This document shows, in pieces, positions 20,506 to 33,186 of a stretch of DNA of 64,000 bases. Position 1 is the stretch's first letter; every line of letters begins with the position of its first letter. The position numbers and the translations under genes are program-made. The stretch covers positions 992,001 through 1,056,000 of the forward strand of contig NC_012587.1 of assembly GCF_000018545.1 (NCBI RefSeq), in the 5' to 3' direction. The notes below the pieces were generated by a model, which was not told the origin of the DNA, ran no database searches, and was given only the letters and a program-made list of their open reading frames with translations. This DNA is from Sinorhizobium fredii NGR234 (GTDB taxonomy: Bacteria > Pseudomonadota > Alphaproteobacteria > Rhizobiales > Rhizobiaceae).

Positions 20506-21699
20506 TCAGTCGTTCGCCGTCACCTTGACGCCGAGAACCGACGGGATGGTGTTCGGAGCGCCCATGGCGGCACCCATGATCATCGGGAACGGCACGGGCT
20601 TTTCCGGTTCGGCGCTGATCGTCAGGCTCTTCGGCGCGTCGAGATAGGTGCTGACTGCGGCCGACACTTGGTTCTGCAGGTCCGGCAGGTTCAACTGCGC
20701 CATCATGATCGGCACGAGACCCTTCAGCGACTGTGCCATCTGCTCGCCGGTGACGCCCTGCTGGCTGCCGGCATAGTCGAGCGCCTTCTTGGTGATCGAG
20801 GCGTCGTCGAAACGGATCGAGGCGCTGTTGAACGTCAGTTGCTGCATGAGGCCGAGCATGGCGAGGCCCATTGCCTGGTTGGCCTCTTCCTTGTTCGGAT
20901 TGGCTTGCGCGGCCTTGTTCGCCTCCTGCAGCGCCTTCAGGAACTGGAGCGTGTAGCCGGAGAAATCCATGGCGATGTTCAACCGGCCGACGTTCTTGAA
21001 GTCGAAGGCGTATTCCTCGACGGCGAGATTGCCGCTCTCGAGTTCCCAGCTTCCCTTCATCGTCATCTGGCCGTCGAGCTGCTTCACGCCGAGCTTCTCG
21101 ATCGCATCCTTCGCCTTGGCGTCCTCCACATCCGACAGGTCCGCGGACAGTCCGGCCAATGTCGCATCGAAGTCGAAGCCGGCGTCATTTCCCTGCCGGC
21201 TCAGATTGCTCTCGATGCTGGCGATCTTGAAGACGTCCTTGCCCTTGACCTTGACCTCGATCGGGCCGGTGCCGAAGGACTCGTAGAGGAGAATGTCGTC
21301 GATGGTGCCGCCCGAGGCATTGCCGGGAACGGAGAGGCCGCCGATCGCGATCTGCTTTACGGAAACGCTGTCCTCTTTCTCGCTCACATTGACGTCCGCA
21401 AAGGAAACCGTTTCGGCCGTGTAGCCGCCGTCATCGCTTTCCTCGACGCCTTCGAACGTCACATCGCCGATGTTGATCGAATCGCCGGGTTGTCCGGTCA
21501 CTTGCAGCTTTACGCCGCTCGCCGTCACTGCGTCGCCGTCCACCTCCGCCTTGTCGAAGGCGAGCGAGGTGCCGTTCACCTCCAGCGCGGCACTCAGCTT
21601 CTTCATCATGTCCGCGCCGTCCAGGGCGAAGGCCGGGCCGGCAAGCGTGACGAAGGCGGCGCTGGCCATCATCAGGCGGATCTTGCGCGTATGCATCAT
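20506..21699 (-). CDS. Exported protein of unknown function
   Basis: 397 residues with a Sec signal peptide (MMHTRKIRLMMASAAFVTLA, followed by GPAFA and cleavage). The mature protein is rich in Asp, Ser and Ala, with alternating beta-type segments such as DKAEVDGDAVTASGVKLQV and VSFADVNVSEKEDSVSVKQI. This is reminiscent of repetitive periplasmic lipid- or outer-membrane-associated beta proteins. I do not recognise a named family. ATG 21699 has AGGAA 7 nt upstream, and the longer open frame is rejected. It is monocistronic with its own terminator. Confidence 0.75.
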   Translation of the reverse strand: MMHTRKIRLMMASAAFVTLAGPAFALDGADMMKKLSAALEVNGTSLAFDKAEVDGDAVTASGVKLQVTGQPGDSINIGDVTFEGVEESDDGGYTAETVSFADVNVSEKEDSVSVKQIAIGGLSVPGNASGGTIDDILLYESFGTGPIEVKVKGKDVFKIASIESNLSRQGNDAGFDFDATLAGLSADLSDVEDAKAKDAIEKLGVKQLDGQMTMKGSWELESGNLAVEEYAFDFKNVGRLNIAMDFSGYTLQFLKALQEANKAAQANPNKEEANQAMGLAMLGLMQQLTFNSASIRFDDASITKKALDYAGSQQGVTGEQMAQSLKGLVPIMMAQLNLPDLQNQVSAAVSTYLDAPKSLTISAEPEKPVPFPMIMGAAMGAPNTIPSVLGVKVTAND

Positions 21700-24389
<2,690 letters not shown>

Positions 24390-24449
24390 TCGCTTCTGGT
24401 TGTCCACAGCTTCCACGTCTTTCGCGGCGAGCCCTGCAACTCTTCGATG

Positions 24450-24478
24450 TTTCCTTAAATCGGCCGCGATTTGACGAA
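24450..24478. repeat. Partial ABC-repeat module
   Basis: TCCTTAAATCGGCCGCGATTT is a diverged copy of the TCCTTAAATCGACCTCGATTTAAGGA dyad at 43469-43496. Only one arm is well kept. Confidence 0.6.
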
Positions 24479-24502
24479 TGATGCGCCGGAGAGAGGAACG
24501 CG

Positions 24503-24826
24503 ATGATCTCGGCTCTTGACGATACACTGTTGGCGCTCGCCGATCCCACACGCCGCCGCATATTCGAAGTCCTGTTTGCTGGTGAAACCGCCATTGCGGA
24601 CGTCGCCACAGCGGTCGGCGCGGAAGAGGACGAGTTGTCGAATCACATGGTGATACTGGAGGAGGCGGGGCTGATTACCCGCCGGCACCAGGACGATCAC
24701 GAGGTGGTCGCCGCCGACCCGGGCCCATTGGAGATCGCGGCGGAATGGATCAACACCAATCGCGAGCTTTGGGCGATGCGATCGCAGATCGAGGAGACGG
24801 GGCCAGTTCCGACCGCCCCGCAATGA
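24503..24826 (+). CDS. ArsR-like winged-helix transcriptional regulator
   Basis: 107 residues. The N-terminal 80 residues are an ArsR-type winged helix: LADPTRRRIFEVLFAGETAIADVA, then recognition helix EDELSNHMVILEEAGLITRR (each under 20 when split at the Ala-rich turn). It has no Cys or His cluster that would bind a metal, so it is not a classical metal sensor. Such short members usually respond to small molecules or act with a neighbour. The neighbouring DMT pump gene is convergent and separated by a repeat, so the regulatory target is unknown. Confidence 0.75.
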   Translation: MISALDDTLLALADPTRRRIFEVLFAGETAIADVATAVGAEEDELSNHMVILEEAGLITRRHQDDHEVVAADPGPLEIAAEWINTNRELWAMRSQIEETGPVPTAPQ

Positions 24827-24870
24827 CTACAGCACCGCGCGTTTCAGACGTGCAAAGGTCGCTGCAGCAG
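24827..24870. repeat. ABC-repeat module (CTACAGC ... GCTGCAG)
   Basis: CTACAGCACCGCGCGTTTCA ... GCAAAGGTCGCTGCAG matches, in inverse orientation, the unit at 43521-43566. It separates the convergent regulator and transporter genes. Confidence 0.75.
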
Positions 24871-24877
24871 GCCGCCG

Positions 24878-25789
24878 TCACCCGGTAAATGGCAATTGCG
24901 CACCGGGAGGCCGCGCCTTCGCCGCCTTGCTGCGCATCTGCCAGAGCGAGTGGCCGATCAAGGCGAGGATCAGGATCGAGCCGCCAATGACGGTTTGCAG
25001 AGTGGGCGTCTCGGAAAAGACGATCCACACCCAGATCGGCGCCAGGATCGTCTCGAGCAGATAGAACATCCCCACTTCCGGTGCCGAGAGATACCGCGGC
25101 CCGGTGCCCAGACAAAAGAAGGCGACGGGGATCATCACCAGCCCGTTGAAAAGAATGTAGCCCGGTGCGGCAATGGCGATTCCGCTCGGCGGCAGGAGCG
25201 TGAGCGCCGCCAGCGCCGGGAAGATCGCCGTCGTCAGCGGCACCAGCGCCATGTCCCGTCCGTCGGCGCGGCTGATGGTGATGGCGCTCGCCAGCAGGAA
25301 GGCCGAGCAGGCGGCCATGGCGTCGCCGAACAGATGTCCGCTTTCAAGCCCGTCCTGGACGATCACCCCGACGCCGATGAGCATGATCGCCATCGTCAGC
25401 AGCGTCGCGTTGGGGGGCCGCTCCTTCAGGAAGATCCAGGAAAGGATCGCCGCGAACATCGAGGTGAAGGCCAGGATGAAGACGACGTTCGCCGTCGACG
25501 TGTTGAACACGGCGAGCAGGAAGGTGAAGGAATTGATGCCGTAGAAGAGGCCGGCGATCAGCCCGGCCTTGCCGGGGATCAGCGCGATGCGGCGGCCGAG
25601 CACGCGATTGATGAAAAGCCAGGCGGCAATCGCCACGGCAAAGGTCGACAGGCTGCGCACGGCGAGAATCGACCACACTTCTCCGTCTGCCGAACGGATG
25701 AGCGGGATGTCGAAGGAAAGCGCGAGGCCGCCGAGGCCCGTGATGGCAAGGCCGCGCCGGTGCCGGGCGGCGTCAGAGGAGGAAGTCAA
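24878..25789 (-). CDS. EamA/DMT-family transporter
   Basis: 303 residues with ten predicted membrane helices in two EamA repeats. The first repeat runs from about 10 to 145 (ITGLGGLALSFDIPLIRSAD ...) and the second from about 160 to 290, ending with SETPTLQTVIGGSILILALIG. Drug/metabolite transporters of this type export metabolites or amino acids. The substrate is unknown. It starts 3 nt after the stop of bpt and is probably translated from the same mRNA. Confidence 0.82.
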   Translation of the reverse strand: MTSSSDAARHRRGLAITGLGGLALSFDIPLIRSADGEVWSILAVRSLSTFAVAIAAWLFINRVLGRRIALIPGKAGLIAGLFYGINSFTFLLAVFNTSTANVVFILAFTSMFAAILSWIFLKERPPNATLLTMAIMLIGVGVIVQDGLESGHLFGDAMAACSAFLLASAITISRADGRDMALVPLTTAIFPALAALTLLPPSGIAIAAPGYILFNGLVMIPVAFFCLGTGPRYLSAPEVGMFYLLETILAPIWVWIVFSETPTLQTVIGGSILILALIGHSLWQMRSKAAKARPPGAQLPFTG

Positions 25790-25792
25790 TCG

Positions 25793-26572
25793 TCAATCCG
25801 TGGCGGTTTCGGGGGAGTCTTCCCCTCCAGCATAACGCTCCCAACCGCGCGCCATAAGGTGCTCTTGCGGCAAAAACTTTGTTTTATACCCCATCTTGCG
25901 GGATCCCTTGACCCAGTAGCCGAGATAGACGTGCGGCAGGCCGCGTTCCTTTGCCCGGCGGATATGATCGAGGATCATGAAGGTACCGAGCGAGCGGTTT
26001 GCGAGGCTCGGGTCGAAGAAGGAATAGACCATCGACAGCCCGTCGCCCATCCGGTCGGTGAGCGCCGTGGCGATCAGCGGGCCTCGGGCCCTCTCGCTGA
26101 TGCCATCGCCTTCGGCCCGCAGGCGGTACTCGATGATCTTCGTATGCACATGAGTATCCTCGACCATCATTGCGTAGTCGAGCACCGACATGTCCGACAT
26201 GCCCCCCCTCTGGTGCCGGCAATCCAGATAGCGGCGGAAGAGGTTGTACTGTTCGCTCGATGGTTCGGCAGGGTACTCGGTGGAGACCACGTCCTGGTTC
26301 CCCGCCAGCACGCGGCGCATCGAGCGGGTGGGCATGAATTCGTTGGCGAGGATGCGCACCGAAATGCAGGCGCGACAGGTTTCGCATGCCGGGCGATAGG
26401 CAATGTTCTGCGAACGGCGGAAGCCACCCTGGGTCAGGAGATCGTTCAACTCGGGCGCGCGCTCACCCACCATGTGCGTGAAGACTTTCCGTTCCATCTC
26501 GTTGGGCAGGTAGGGACAGGCTGCCGGGGCGGTCAGATAGAATTGCGGAGACGATGTGGTCTGCGTGTTCAT
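25793..26572 (-). CDS. bpt: Aspartate/glutamate leucyltransferase
   Basis: 259 residues. Bpt transfers leucine from Leu-tRNA to N-terminal Asp or Glu of proteins, marking them for ClpAP via the N-end rule. The N-terminal region [16 protein letters not shown] and the Cys pair of [12 protein letters not shown] are characteristic of the ATE/Bpt family. The C-terminal half has [20 protein letters not shown] (20 residues), also diagnostic. The length matches rhizobial Bpt. It is first of a two-gene operon with the DMT transporter. Confidence 0.92.
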   Translation of the reverse strand: MNTQTTSSPQFYLTAPAACPYLPNEMERKVFTHMVGERAPELNDLLTQGGFRRSQNIAYRPACETCRACISVRILANEFMPTRSMRRVLAGNQDVVSTEYPAEPSSEQYNLFRRYLDCRHQRGGMSDMSVLDYAMMVEDTHVHTKIIEYRLRAEGDGISERARGPLIATALTDRMGDGLSMVYSFFDPSLANRSLGTFMILDHIRRAKERGLPHVYLGYWVKGSRKMGYKTKFLPQEHLMARGWERYAGGEDSPETATD

Positions 26573-26734
26573 CGAGCGCGGGGGTCACTCTTCGCGAGGT
26601 TACTCTGCAATAGGATGGCCGAAGAATGAAAAACGTCAACACACTCGTTCGGGGACGAGAGAGCGTGCCGGCAAATTTTTCTCGGGGCGCTGTCGCTTGT
26701 CGCTCGGCCCGGCTCCGTCGGGGCCGTGAAATTG

Positions 26735-27199
26735 TCAATACATGTCGCGCCGGACGCCGACGGTGCCGATCAGGAGATCGTGCAGCAACCTGCCGCGATC
26801 GGTGAACAGCCCGATCAGCAGGATCAGCGGCGTCAGCAGGGCATTGGCGATCCAGAAGATCGCCAGATGGACGATGGCCGTCAGGAAATCCATCGGCCGG
26901 CCGTCGGTTCGGGCGATCGCTACGCCCATGATCCTCATTCCGAGCGACGCCTGCTCGCGGCCGCCGACCGTCAGTCCGAAATAGAGCATCGCCACGAGCG
27001 CGAAGAGGACCGGGTAGAGAAGGAAGCCGAGGCCGAGCGTCAGGATGCCCAGGAAGAACACGACCACCGCCGCTGGGATCCACAGCAGCGCGACGATCAG
27101 ATAGTCGATGATGAAGGCGAACACCCGGCGCGACAGGACACCCTGGTAGGCGCGCCAGTCCTGGCTCGGAAGTCGGAGTTCCTGGTTTTGCATGCTCAT
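26735..27199 (-). CDS. RDD family membrane protein
   Basis: 154 residues with three to four membrane helices. The RDD signature is present as VLSRRVFAFIIDYLIVALLW near residue 20, with Arg and Asp at the usual places, and a second conserved segment GREQASLGMRIMGVAIART. Family members have been linked to Na+/H+ exchange in a few cases, but most are uncharacterised. It is downstream of hemB on the same strand and 77 bp away, so it may be co-transcribed. Confidence 0.8.
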   Translation of the reverse strand: MSMQNQELRLPSQDWRAYQGVLSRRVFAFIIDYLIVALLWIPAAVVVFFLGILTLGLGFLLYPVLFALVAMLYFGLTVGGREQASLGMRIMGVAIARTDGRPMDFLTAIVHLAIFWIANALLTPLILLIGLFTDRGRLLHDLLIGTVGVRRDMY

Positions 27200-27276
27200 G
27201 TCAGCCTCGCATCGTTTCGATCACATATGGGGAACGAATTCGACAAAACAATGCGTCTGTCGTGCGGACCGGCCGC

Positions 27277-28290
27277 TCAGCGTTTTGCCAGGATCCTCGC
27301 CACTTCGACGGCGAAATAGCTGAGGATGCCGTCGCAGCCGGCGCGCTTGAAGGCGAGTAGCGTCTCGAGCATGACGCGCTCGCCGTCGATCCAGCCGTTG
27401 GCGGCTGCCGCCTTGATCTGCGTGTATTCGCCCGAGACCTGATAGGCGAAGACCGGCAGGCCGAAGGCTTCCTTCATCCGCCAGCAGATGTCGAGATAGG
27501 GCAGGCCCGGTTTCACCATCAACATGTCGGCGCCTTCCTCGACGTCGAGCGCGGCGTCGCGGATCGCCTCGGTGCCGTTGGCCGGATCGATGTAGTAGGA
27601 CTTCTTGTCGCCCTTCAGCAGGCCGCCGGTGCCGATCGCCTCGCGATAGGGGCCGTAGAAGGCCGAGGCGAACTTCGTCGCATAGGACATGATGCCGACA
27701 TTCTGGTGGCCGGCCGCATCGAGCGCCTGGCGGATGGCGCCGATCCGCCCGTCCATCATTTCGGAAGGTGCGATGATGTCGGAGCCGGCATCCGCCTGGA
27801 TGACGGCGGCGCGGGCGACCGCCTCCACCGTCTCGTCGTTGACGATCTCGCCGGCGCGCAGGATGCCGTCATGGCCGTGGCTGGTGAACGGATCGAGCGC
27901 GACGTCGGTAATGACGCCAATATTCGGCACGGCCTTCCTGATCGCCCGCGTCGCCTCGTTGATGAGGTTGTCGGCGGCAAGGCTGTTCGAGCCGGTTTCG
28001 TCGCGGAGCGCCATCTCGATGTTCGGGAAGGTGGCGACGGCGGGAATGCCGAGGTCGGCCGCCTCCCTGACCGCCTCGACGGCCTTGTCGATGCTCATGC
28101 GGCTGACGCCGGGCATCGCTTCGATCGGCTGAACGATGCCGCTTCCCGGCACGATGAAGATCGGCCAGATCAGGTCGTCGACGGTCAGCCGGTTCTCCTG
28201 CACCAGGCGGCGCGTCCAGTCCGCCTTGCGGTTGCGGCGCATCCGACGGTGTCCGGTGATCCTGTCCACAAGATTTGTCCTGTCGTTCAT
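27277..28290 (-). CDS. hemB: Delta-aminolevulinic acid dehydratase (porphobilinogen synthase)
   Basis: 337 residues. HemB condenses two ALA molecules to porphobilinogen, the second common step of haem synthesis. The Schiff-base lysines lie in MSYATKFASAFYGPYRE and DMLMVKPGLPYLD. The metal loop reads DVALDPFTSHGHDGI. It lacks the three zinc cysteines, so this is the Mg-dependent type described in rhizobia and plants. The start at 28290 (MNDRTNLVDRITGHRRMRR) agrees with rhizobial homologues. It feeds the haem supply that HemN, further along the window, completes without oxygen. Confidence 0.95.
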   Translation of the reverse strand: MNDRTNLVDRITGHRRMRRNRKADWTRRLVQENRLTVDDLIWPIFIVPGSGIVQPIEAMPGVSRMSIDKAVEAVREAADLGIPAVATFPNIEMALRDETGSNSLAADNLINEATRAIRKAVPNIGVITDVALDPFTSHGHDGILRAGEIVNDETVEAVARAAVIQADAGSDIIAPSEMMDGRIGAIRQALDAAGHQNVGIMSYATKFASAFYGPYREAIGTGGLLKGDKKSYYIDPANGTEAIRDAALDVEEGADMLMVKPGLPYLDICWRMKEAFGLPVFAYQVSGEYTQIKAAAANGWIDGERVMLETLLAFKRAGCDGILSYFAVEVARILAKR

Positions 28291-28448
28291 CGCGCCCGTG
28301 TCCTTCTTCTTTCATCTGCGTCGGTCGAAGGCGGTTTATCACGCGCCTCGGCAGATTGAAAACCGCATCGGGGCGGGTGAGGGGCTGCGGCATTTCCACC
28401 CGCGCTTAGCGCTGGTGGATTGGCGGCACTCGGCCTATCTTGCCGCCC

Positions 28449-28883
28449 ATGCTTCACGATTCTGCTCATGTCCCGAAGCCGTCGCTCACCGAAGTGCTGT
28501 TCGGCTGGTTCCTGCGCCTGGTCTCGGCGTCCTGCTTCTGGTTCGCGCTGAACTACTGGGCGATGCTGATCGGCTTCTCTCACGGCGGTGCCGGTCGATT
28601 CGATTTGCTGGCGCCGGAGTGGCGTGCCGCCGCGACCGCGCTTGCCGTGCTTTATCCGGTTGCCGCCATAGGCCTCTGGTTGCTCGTCTCCTGGGGACCG
28701 GTGATCTGGGTGCTTGCGGCCGCCATCGAGACGGTCATGTACGAGTTCTATCCGGGCATGCTCGACGCGCGTCCTCTGCTCCTCGTGCTGCATGGGGCGG
28801 TCGCCGTCACCTTTGTTCTCTTCCGTGCGGCGATACTCTGGCAGCGCCTGCGCCAGGCGCGGCAGGTAAGGGTTGATTCACCC
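28449..28883 (+). CDS. Small membrane protein (DUF6163-like)
   Basis: About 144 residues from ATG 28449 with four predicted membrane helices: WFLRLVSASCFWFALNYWAML, a second around residue 60, WLLVSWGPVIWVLAAAIETV and a fourth near 115. It resembles the rhizobial family that sits directly upstream of ldtR. No function is known. An alternative start, TTG 28440, would add three residues, and no strong ribosome binding site distinguishes them. The stop codon ends at 28886. Confidence 0.7.
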
Positions 28884-29016
28884 TGAGACAGGCTCCGTGA
28901 ATGGTAAGTACATGTTAAGGCTGCGGTTTAAGTAGAATTTTAGACGTATTCGATAGGGTCTCACTCAAGGCGGGAAGACAAAGAAACACCGCCAAACGAA
29001 ACAGTGAGGCACCAAA

Positions 29017-29529
29017 ATGAACACCAAGATGAAGCCGCAGGTAGCAGCACCCCGGGACCCGCAGGAAGAAACGATCCGTGGTCTCTATATGGAATCCCTT
29101 CACCTCGTCGAGCGTCTGCATCGCCGTCTGCTCGACGTCATCAAGGACGAGTTCGACCGGCAGGGCCGCAGCGACGTCAACGCCGTCCAGGCGCTGCTGC
29201 TCTTCAACATCGGCAATTCGGAGCTGACGGCCGGCGAGCTTCGCTCCCGCGGCTACTACCTCGGCTCCAACGTCTCCTACAACGTCAAGAAACTCGTCGA
29301 TCTTGGCCTCATCAACCATCAGCGCTCCCGCATCGACCGTCGCTCGGTCCGCATCAGCCTGACGGAAGAAGGCCAGGAGATCGCCGAGACCGTCGCCAAG
29401 CTCTATGAGCGCCATATCGGTTCGATCCACAAGGTCGGCGGCATCGGCTCGGACGAATTCACCCAGATGAACAAACTCCTGCAGCGCCTCGACCGCTTCT
29501 GGAACGACAGCATCATGTATCGCCTGTAA
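29017..29529 (+). CDS. ldtR: MarR-family regulator LdtR
   Basis: 170 residues. A winged helix-turn-helix protein of the MarR family, matching LdtR of S. meliloti and Liberibacter, which controls cell-wall L,D-transpeptidase genes and stress tolerance. Key segments are FDRQGRSDVNAVQALLLFN, the recognition region ELRSRGYYLGSNVSYNVKKL, and the wing SRIDRRSVRISLTEEGQ. It is followed on the same strand by the L,D-transpeptidase gene 346 bp away, the arrangement known from Sinorhizobium. The 130 bp upstream (28887-29016) is AT-richer than its surroundings and presumably carries its promoter and autoregulatory site. Confidence 0.9.
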   Translation: MNTKMKPQVAAPRDPQEETIRGLYMESLHLVERLHRRLLDVIKDEFDRQGRSDVNAVQALLLFNIGNSELTAGELRSRGYYLGSNVSYNVKKLVDLGLINHQRSRIDRRSVRISLTEEGQEIAETVAKLYERHIGSIHKVGGIGSDEFTQMNKLLQRLDRFWNDSIMYRL

Positions 29530-29875
29530 TCCCGCGCATATCACCTCCAGTTTCAAGGGTCGGGCGCAATCCCTGCGTGTCCGACCTTTGCTGGCATTTC
29601 CCGACCGAGTTGTTGTCGGAACGCTGCCGCGCCATGCCTCGGGAGAGGTCGAGACACGAATTGGCCATATTGCTATGACAGCGACGCTTCGATGCGGCAG
29701 GTGCGCAATTGCGTTTTCGCGGCGATTCGTTTTCGCCCCGATCTGCCGGGATGGCTCTCGCTCGCACGACCGTGAAAGCAATTTGAGGGCCGGGTGGGCA
29801 CGCGGGTTTACCTTTGTTAACCATGTCGTGCTAGGGCTCGGGCAGCGCGCGTTTTGCGCATTGGGTGGTAGGACT
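29530..29875. other. Gene-free region between ldtR and the L,D-transpeptidase
   Basis: A GGTCGG ... CCGACC hairpin followed by TTT (29556-29588) could be a weak ldtR terminator. The rest has no convincing ORF and no repeat. It is long enough for a separate promoter of the transpeptidase gene and an LdtR site. I do not know the LdtR consensus well enough to point to one. Confidence 0.5.
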
Positions 29876-31204
29876 ATGTCGAAAAACAACGGAATTGACG
29901 CTTTCTCGCGCCGCGCGTTTCTGCGTTCGGCCGCAACGTTCGGTGCCGCCGCGTGGGCTGGCGCCGCCAGTGCCCAGGACGCACTGGGCGAGCTCATCAA
30001 TTCGCCGCGCCGCGGCTCCTGGGATGACCAGTTCGACGCCAAGGCCTCGCGCACCGCGACGGCAGTTCTCTCCAATACGCCGGTCTTCGGTCCTCAGACG
30101 ATCGGCCACGTGCAGCAGGCCATCTTCGATTACCAGCAGATCGTCGCCGCCGGCGGCTGGCCCCAGGTTCCGCAGACCGGTGCAAGGCTCGAACTCGGCG
30201 TCACCGACCCCTCGGTCCAGCAACTGCGTCAGCGCCTGATGGTCTCGGGCGACCTGCCGCGGTCGGCCGGTATTTCCTCTTCCTTCGACTCCTATGTCGA
30301 CGGCGCGGTCAAGCGCTTCCAGGCGCGCCACGGCCTGCCGGCCGACGGCGTGATCGGCGAATATTCCTTCAAGGCGCTGAACGTCGACGCCGCAACGCGG
30401 CTCGCCCAGCTCGAGACCAACCTTGTGCGGCTCCAGTCGATGTCGGGCGATCTCGGCCGACGCTATGTCATGGTCAACATTCCCGCCGCCTATATCGAGG
30501 CGGTCGAGAATGGTCGCGTCGTGCTGCGCCATACCGCGATCGTCGGCAAGATCGACCGCCAGTCGCCGATCCTCAATTCGAAGATCTACGAGGTCATTCT
30601 CAACCCTTACTGGACCGCGCCGCGCTCGATCGTCCAGAAGGACATCATGCCTTTGATGCGCAAGGACCCGACCTATCTCGAGCGCAACGCCATCCGCCTC
30701 CTGGACGGCAGCGGCAACGAGGTGTCGCCTGAAACCGTTGACTGGAACGCCGAGAAGGCGCCCAACCTGATGTTCCGTCAGGATCCGGGCAAGATCAACG
30801 CGATGTCCTCGACGAAGATCAACTTCCACAACGAACATTCGGTCTACATGCACGATACGCCGCAGCAGGGCCTGTTCAACAAGCTGATGCGCTTCGAGTC
30901 GTCGGGCTGCGTGCGCGTGCAGAACGTCCGTGACCTCTCCACCTGGCTGCTCAAGGAAACGCCCGGCTGGTCGCGCCAGCAGATTGAGGCGACCATCAAA
31001 ACGGGCGTCAATACGCCGATCAAGCTTGCCGAAGAAGTGCCGGTCTACTTCACCTATATCACCGCCTGGTCGGCCAAGGATCGTGTCGTCCAGTTCCGCG
31101 ACGATATCTATCAGCGCGACGGCGCAGCGGAGCTCGCCCTGCAGACGACGACCGGAATCGAGCAGTCGCCCGGCGCCATCGATGCCGACGCCTTGCCGCA
31201 ATAA
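29876..31204 (+). CDS. ldtP: Tat-exported L,D-transpeptidase with peptidoglycan-binding domain
   Basis: 442 residues. A twin-arginine signal (SRRAFLRSAATFGAAAWAG) is followed by a PG_binding_1 domain near 115-175 (FQARHGLPADGVIGEYSFKA) and a YkuD catalytic domain. The catalytic motif is intact: NEHSVYMHDTP followed by FESSGCVRVQNVRDL with the nucleophilic Cys. It makes 3-3 cross-links or attaches lipoproteins to peptidoglycan in the periplasm. The ATG at 29876 follows TAGGA and gives a proper Tat signal; 96 more open codons upstream are noise. It pairs with ldtR. Confidence 0.92.
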   Translation: MSKNNGIDAFSRRAFLRSAATFGAAAWAGAASAQDALGELINSPRRGSWDDQFDAKASRTATAVLSNTPVFGPQTIGHVQQAIFDYQQIVAAGGWPQVPQTGARLELGVTDPSVQQLRQRLMVSGDLPRSAGISSSFDSYVDGAVKRFQARHGLPADGVIGEYSFKALNVDAATRLAQLETNLVRLQSMSGDLGRRYVMVNIPAAYIEAVENGRVVLRHTAIVGKIDRQSPILNSKIYEVILNPYWTAPRSIVQKDIMPLMRKDPTYLERNAIRLLDGSGNEVSPETVDWNAEKAPNLMFRQDPGKINAMSSTKINFHNEHSVYMHDTPQQGLFNKLMRFESSGCVRVQNVRDLSTWLLKETPGWSRQQIEATIKTGVNTPIKLAEEVPVYFTYITAWSAKDRVVQFRDDIYQRDGAAELALQTTTGIEQSPGAIDADALPQ

Positions 31205-31227
31205 GCAAAGTGCAGCATCCTAGATTC

Positions 31228-31261
31228 AAAGCCGCGCATTCCCCGGGATGCGTGGCTTTTT
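31228..31261 (+). terminator. Terminator after the L,D-transpeptidase gene
   Basis: AAGCCGCGCAT ... ATGCGTGGCTT stem (one G-U type mismatch) around a CCCCGGG loop, then TTTTTC. It is 24 nt after the stop codon. Confidence 0.85.
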
Positions 31262-31389
31262 CATGATTGCCCCGCCGCGATATTTGGGCGCGGCGGATGG
31301 TGGAAATGGCGCAAACCGCACAGCGGATATTGCTCTCGGCGTGCGAGGAAGCTAAAGGAACAGCCACCCTTGAGAGGAGCCTCGCGCCG

Positions 31390-32685
31390 ATGCCTGCACA
31401 GACCACTGACGCCTTCTTCACCCGCTCTCTCGCCGACAGCGACCCGGAAATCTTCGGTGCGATCGAGAAGGAGCTGGGTCGCCAGCGCCACGAGATCGAG
31501 CTGATCGCCTCCGAAAACATCGTGTCCCGCGCCGTCCTCGAGGCCCAGGGCTCGATCATGACCAACAAATATGCCGAGGGCTATCCGGGCAAGCGCTATT
31601 ACGGCGGCTGCCAGTATGTCGATATCGCCGAGGAACTGGCGATCGATCGCGCCAAGAAGCTCTTCGGCGTCAACTTCGCCAACGTGCAGCCCAACTCCGG
31701 TTCGCAGATGAACCAGGCGGTGTTCCTGGCGCTGCTGCAGCCCGGCGACACCTTCATGGGCCTCGACCTCAATTCCGGCGGCCACCTGACCCACGGCTCC
31801 CCGGTGAACATGTCGGGCAAGTGGTTCAACGTGGTTTCCTACGGCGTACGCGAAGACGATCACCTGCTCGACATGGACGATGTCGCCGAGAAGGCCCGCA
31901 AGCACAAGCCGAAGCTGATCATCGCCGGCGGCACCGCCTATTCGCGCATCTGGGACTGGAAGCGTTTCCGCGAAATCGCCGACGAAATCGGCGCATGGCT
32001 GATGGTCGACATGGCCCATATTGCCGGCCTCGTCGCCGGTGGCCAGCATCCGTCGCCGTTCCCGCATTGCCACGTCGCGACGACCACGACGCACAAGTCG
32101 CTGCGCGGCCCGCGCGGCGGCATGATCCTCACCAATGACGAGGATATCGCCAAGAAGATCAACTCGGCCGTCTTCCCCGGCCTCCAGGGCGGCCCGCTGA
32201 TGCATGTGATCGCCGCCAAGGCCGTTGCCTTCGGCGAGGCGCTGCAGCCCTCCTTCAAGGACTATGCGGCCCAGATCGTCAAGAATGCCCGCACGCTTGC
32301 CGAGACGCTGAAGGCCAACGGCCTAGACATCGTCTCCGGCGGCACCGACAACCACCTGATGCTGGTCGACCTGCGCAAGAAGAACGCGACCGGCAAGCGC
32401 GCCGAGGCGGCGCTCGGTCGTGGCTACATCACCTGCAACAAGAACGGCATCCCCTTCGATCCGGAAAAGCCCTTCGTCACCTCGGGCGTTCGCCTCGGTG
32501 CGCCGGCCGGCACGACGCGCGGCTTCAAGGAGGCCGAATTCAAGGAAATCGGCGAGTTGATCGTCGAGGTGCTTGACGGTCTCAAGGCCGCCAACTCCGA
32601 TGAAGGCAATGCCGCCGTCGAAGCTGCCGTTCGCGAAAAGGTCGTGAAGCTCACCGACCGTTTCCCGATGTACGGCTACATGTGA
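31390..32685 (+). CDS. glyA: Serine hydroxymethyltransferase
   Basis: 431 residues. A PLP enzyme that interconverts serine and glycine and supplies one-carbon units as methylenetetrahydrofolate. The PLP-binding Lys is in [14 protein letters not shown]. The N-terminal motif [16 protein letters not shown] and the later [15 protein letters not shown] are diagnostic. ATG 31390 is preferred because homologues start just before [15 protein letters not shown]; an in-frame ATG 123 nt upstream has no support. It heads a cluster glyA-nrdR-ribD-ribE on one strand with short gaps. Confidence 0.95.
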   Translation: MPAQTTDAFFTRSLADSDPEIFGAIEKELGRQRHEIELIASENIVSRAVLEAQGSIMTNKYAEGYPGKRYYGGCQYVDIAEELAIDRAKKLFGVNFANVQPNSGSQMNQAVFLALLQPGDTFMGLDLNSGGHLTHGSPVNMSGKWFNVVSYGVREDDHLLDMDDVAEKARKHKPKLIIAGGTAYSRIWDWKRFREIADEIGAWLMVDMAHIAGLVAGGQHPSPFPHCHVATTTTHKSLRGPRGGMILTNDEDIAKKINSAVFPGLQGGPLMHVIAAKAVAFGEALQPSFKDYAAQIVKNARTLAETLKANGLDIVSGGTDNHLMLVDLRKKNATGKRAEAALGRGYITCNKNGIPFDPEKPFVTSGVRLGAPAGTTRGFKEAEFKEIGELIVEVLDGLKAANSDEGNAAVEAAVREKVVKLTDRFPMYGYM

Positions 32686-32697
32686 TCGGACGATTGC

Positions 32698-33171
32698 ATG
32701 CGCTGCCCCTATTGCAGTTCCGAAGACAGCCAGGTGAAGGATTCCCGTCCGGCCGAGGACGGGAACGCCATTCGCCGCCGCCGCATCTGCCCGGATTGCG
32801 GCGGCCGGTTCACGACCTTCGAGCGGGTGCAGCTGCGTGAGCTGATGATCATCAAGAAGACCGGTCGGAAGGTGCCTTTCGACCGGGACAAGCTGTTGCG
32901 CTCCTTCGAGATCGCGCTTCGCAAGCGCCCCGTCGATCGCGACCGTATCGAGCGGGCGGTGTCCGGCATCGTCCGTCGCCTGGAAAGCTCCGGCGAGACC
33001 GAGATTCCCTCGGAGGAAATCGGCCTTCAGGTGCTCGAGGCCCTGAAGAGCCTCGACGACGTCGCCTTCGTGCGTTACGCCTCCGTCTATCGGGACTTCT
33101 CCCATGCCGAGGATTTCGAGAAGGTCATCGCGGAGATCAGCGCCAAGATCGCGCGCGATCCCAGCGAATAG
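32698..33171 (+). CDS. nrdR: Transcriptional repressor NrdR
   Basis: 157 residues. The N-terminus is a zinc ribbon ([17 protein letters not shown], then [12 protein letters not shown]), followed by an ATP-cone (about 49-140) that senses dATP/ATP. NrdR represses ribonucleotide reductase genes; those genes are not in this window. It begins 12 nt after glyA and is followed 15 nt later by ribD, the common nrdR-rib linkage. Confidence 0.96.
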   Translation: MRCPYCSSEDSQVKDSRPAEDGNAIRRRRICPDCGGRFTTFERVQLRELMIIKKTGRKVPFDRDKLLRSFEIALRKRPVDRDRIERAVSGIVRRLESSGETEIPSEEIGLQVLEALKSLDDVAFVRYASVYRDFSHAEDFEKVIAEISAKIARDPSE

Positions 33172-33186
33172 CTGGCGGAGCGACCT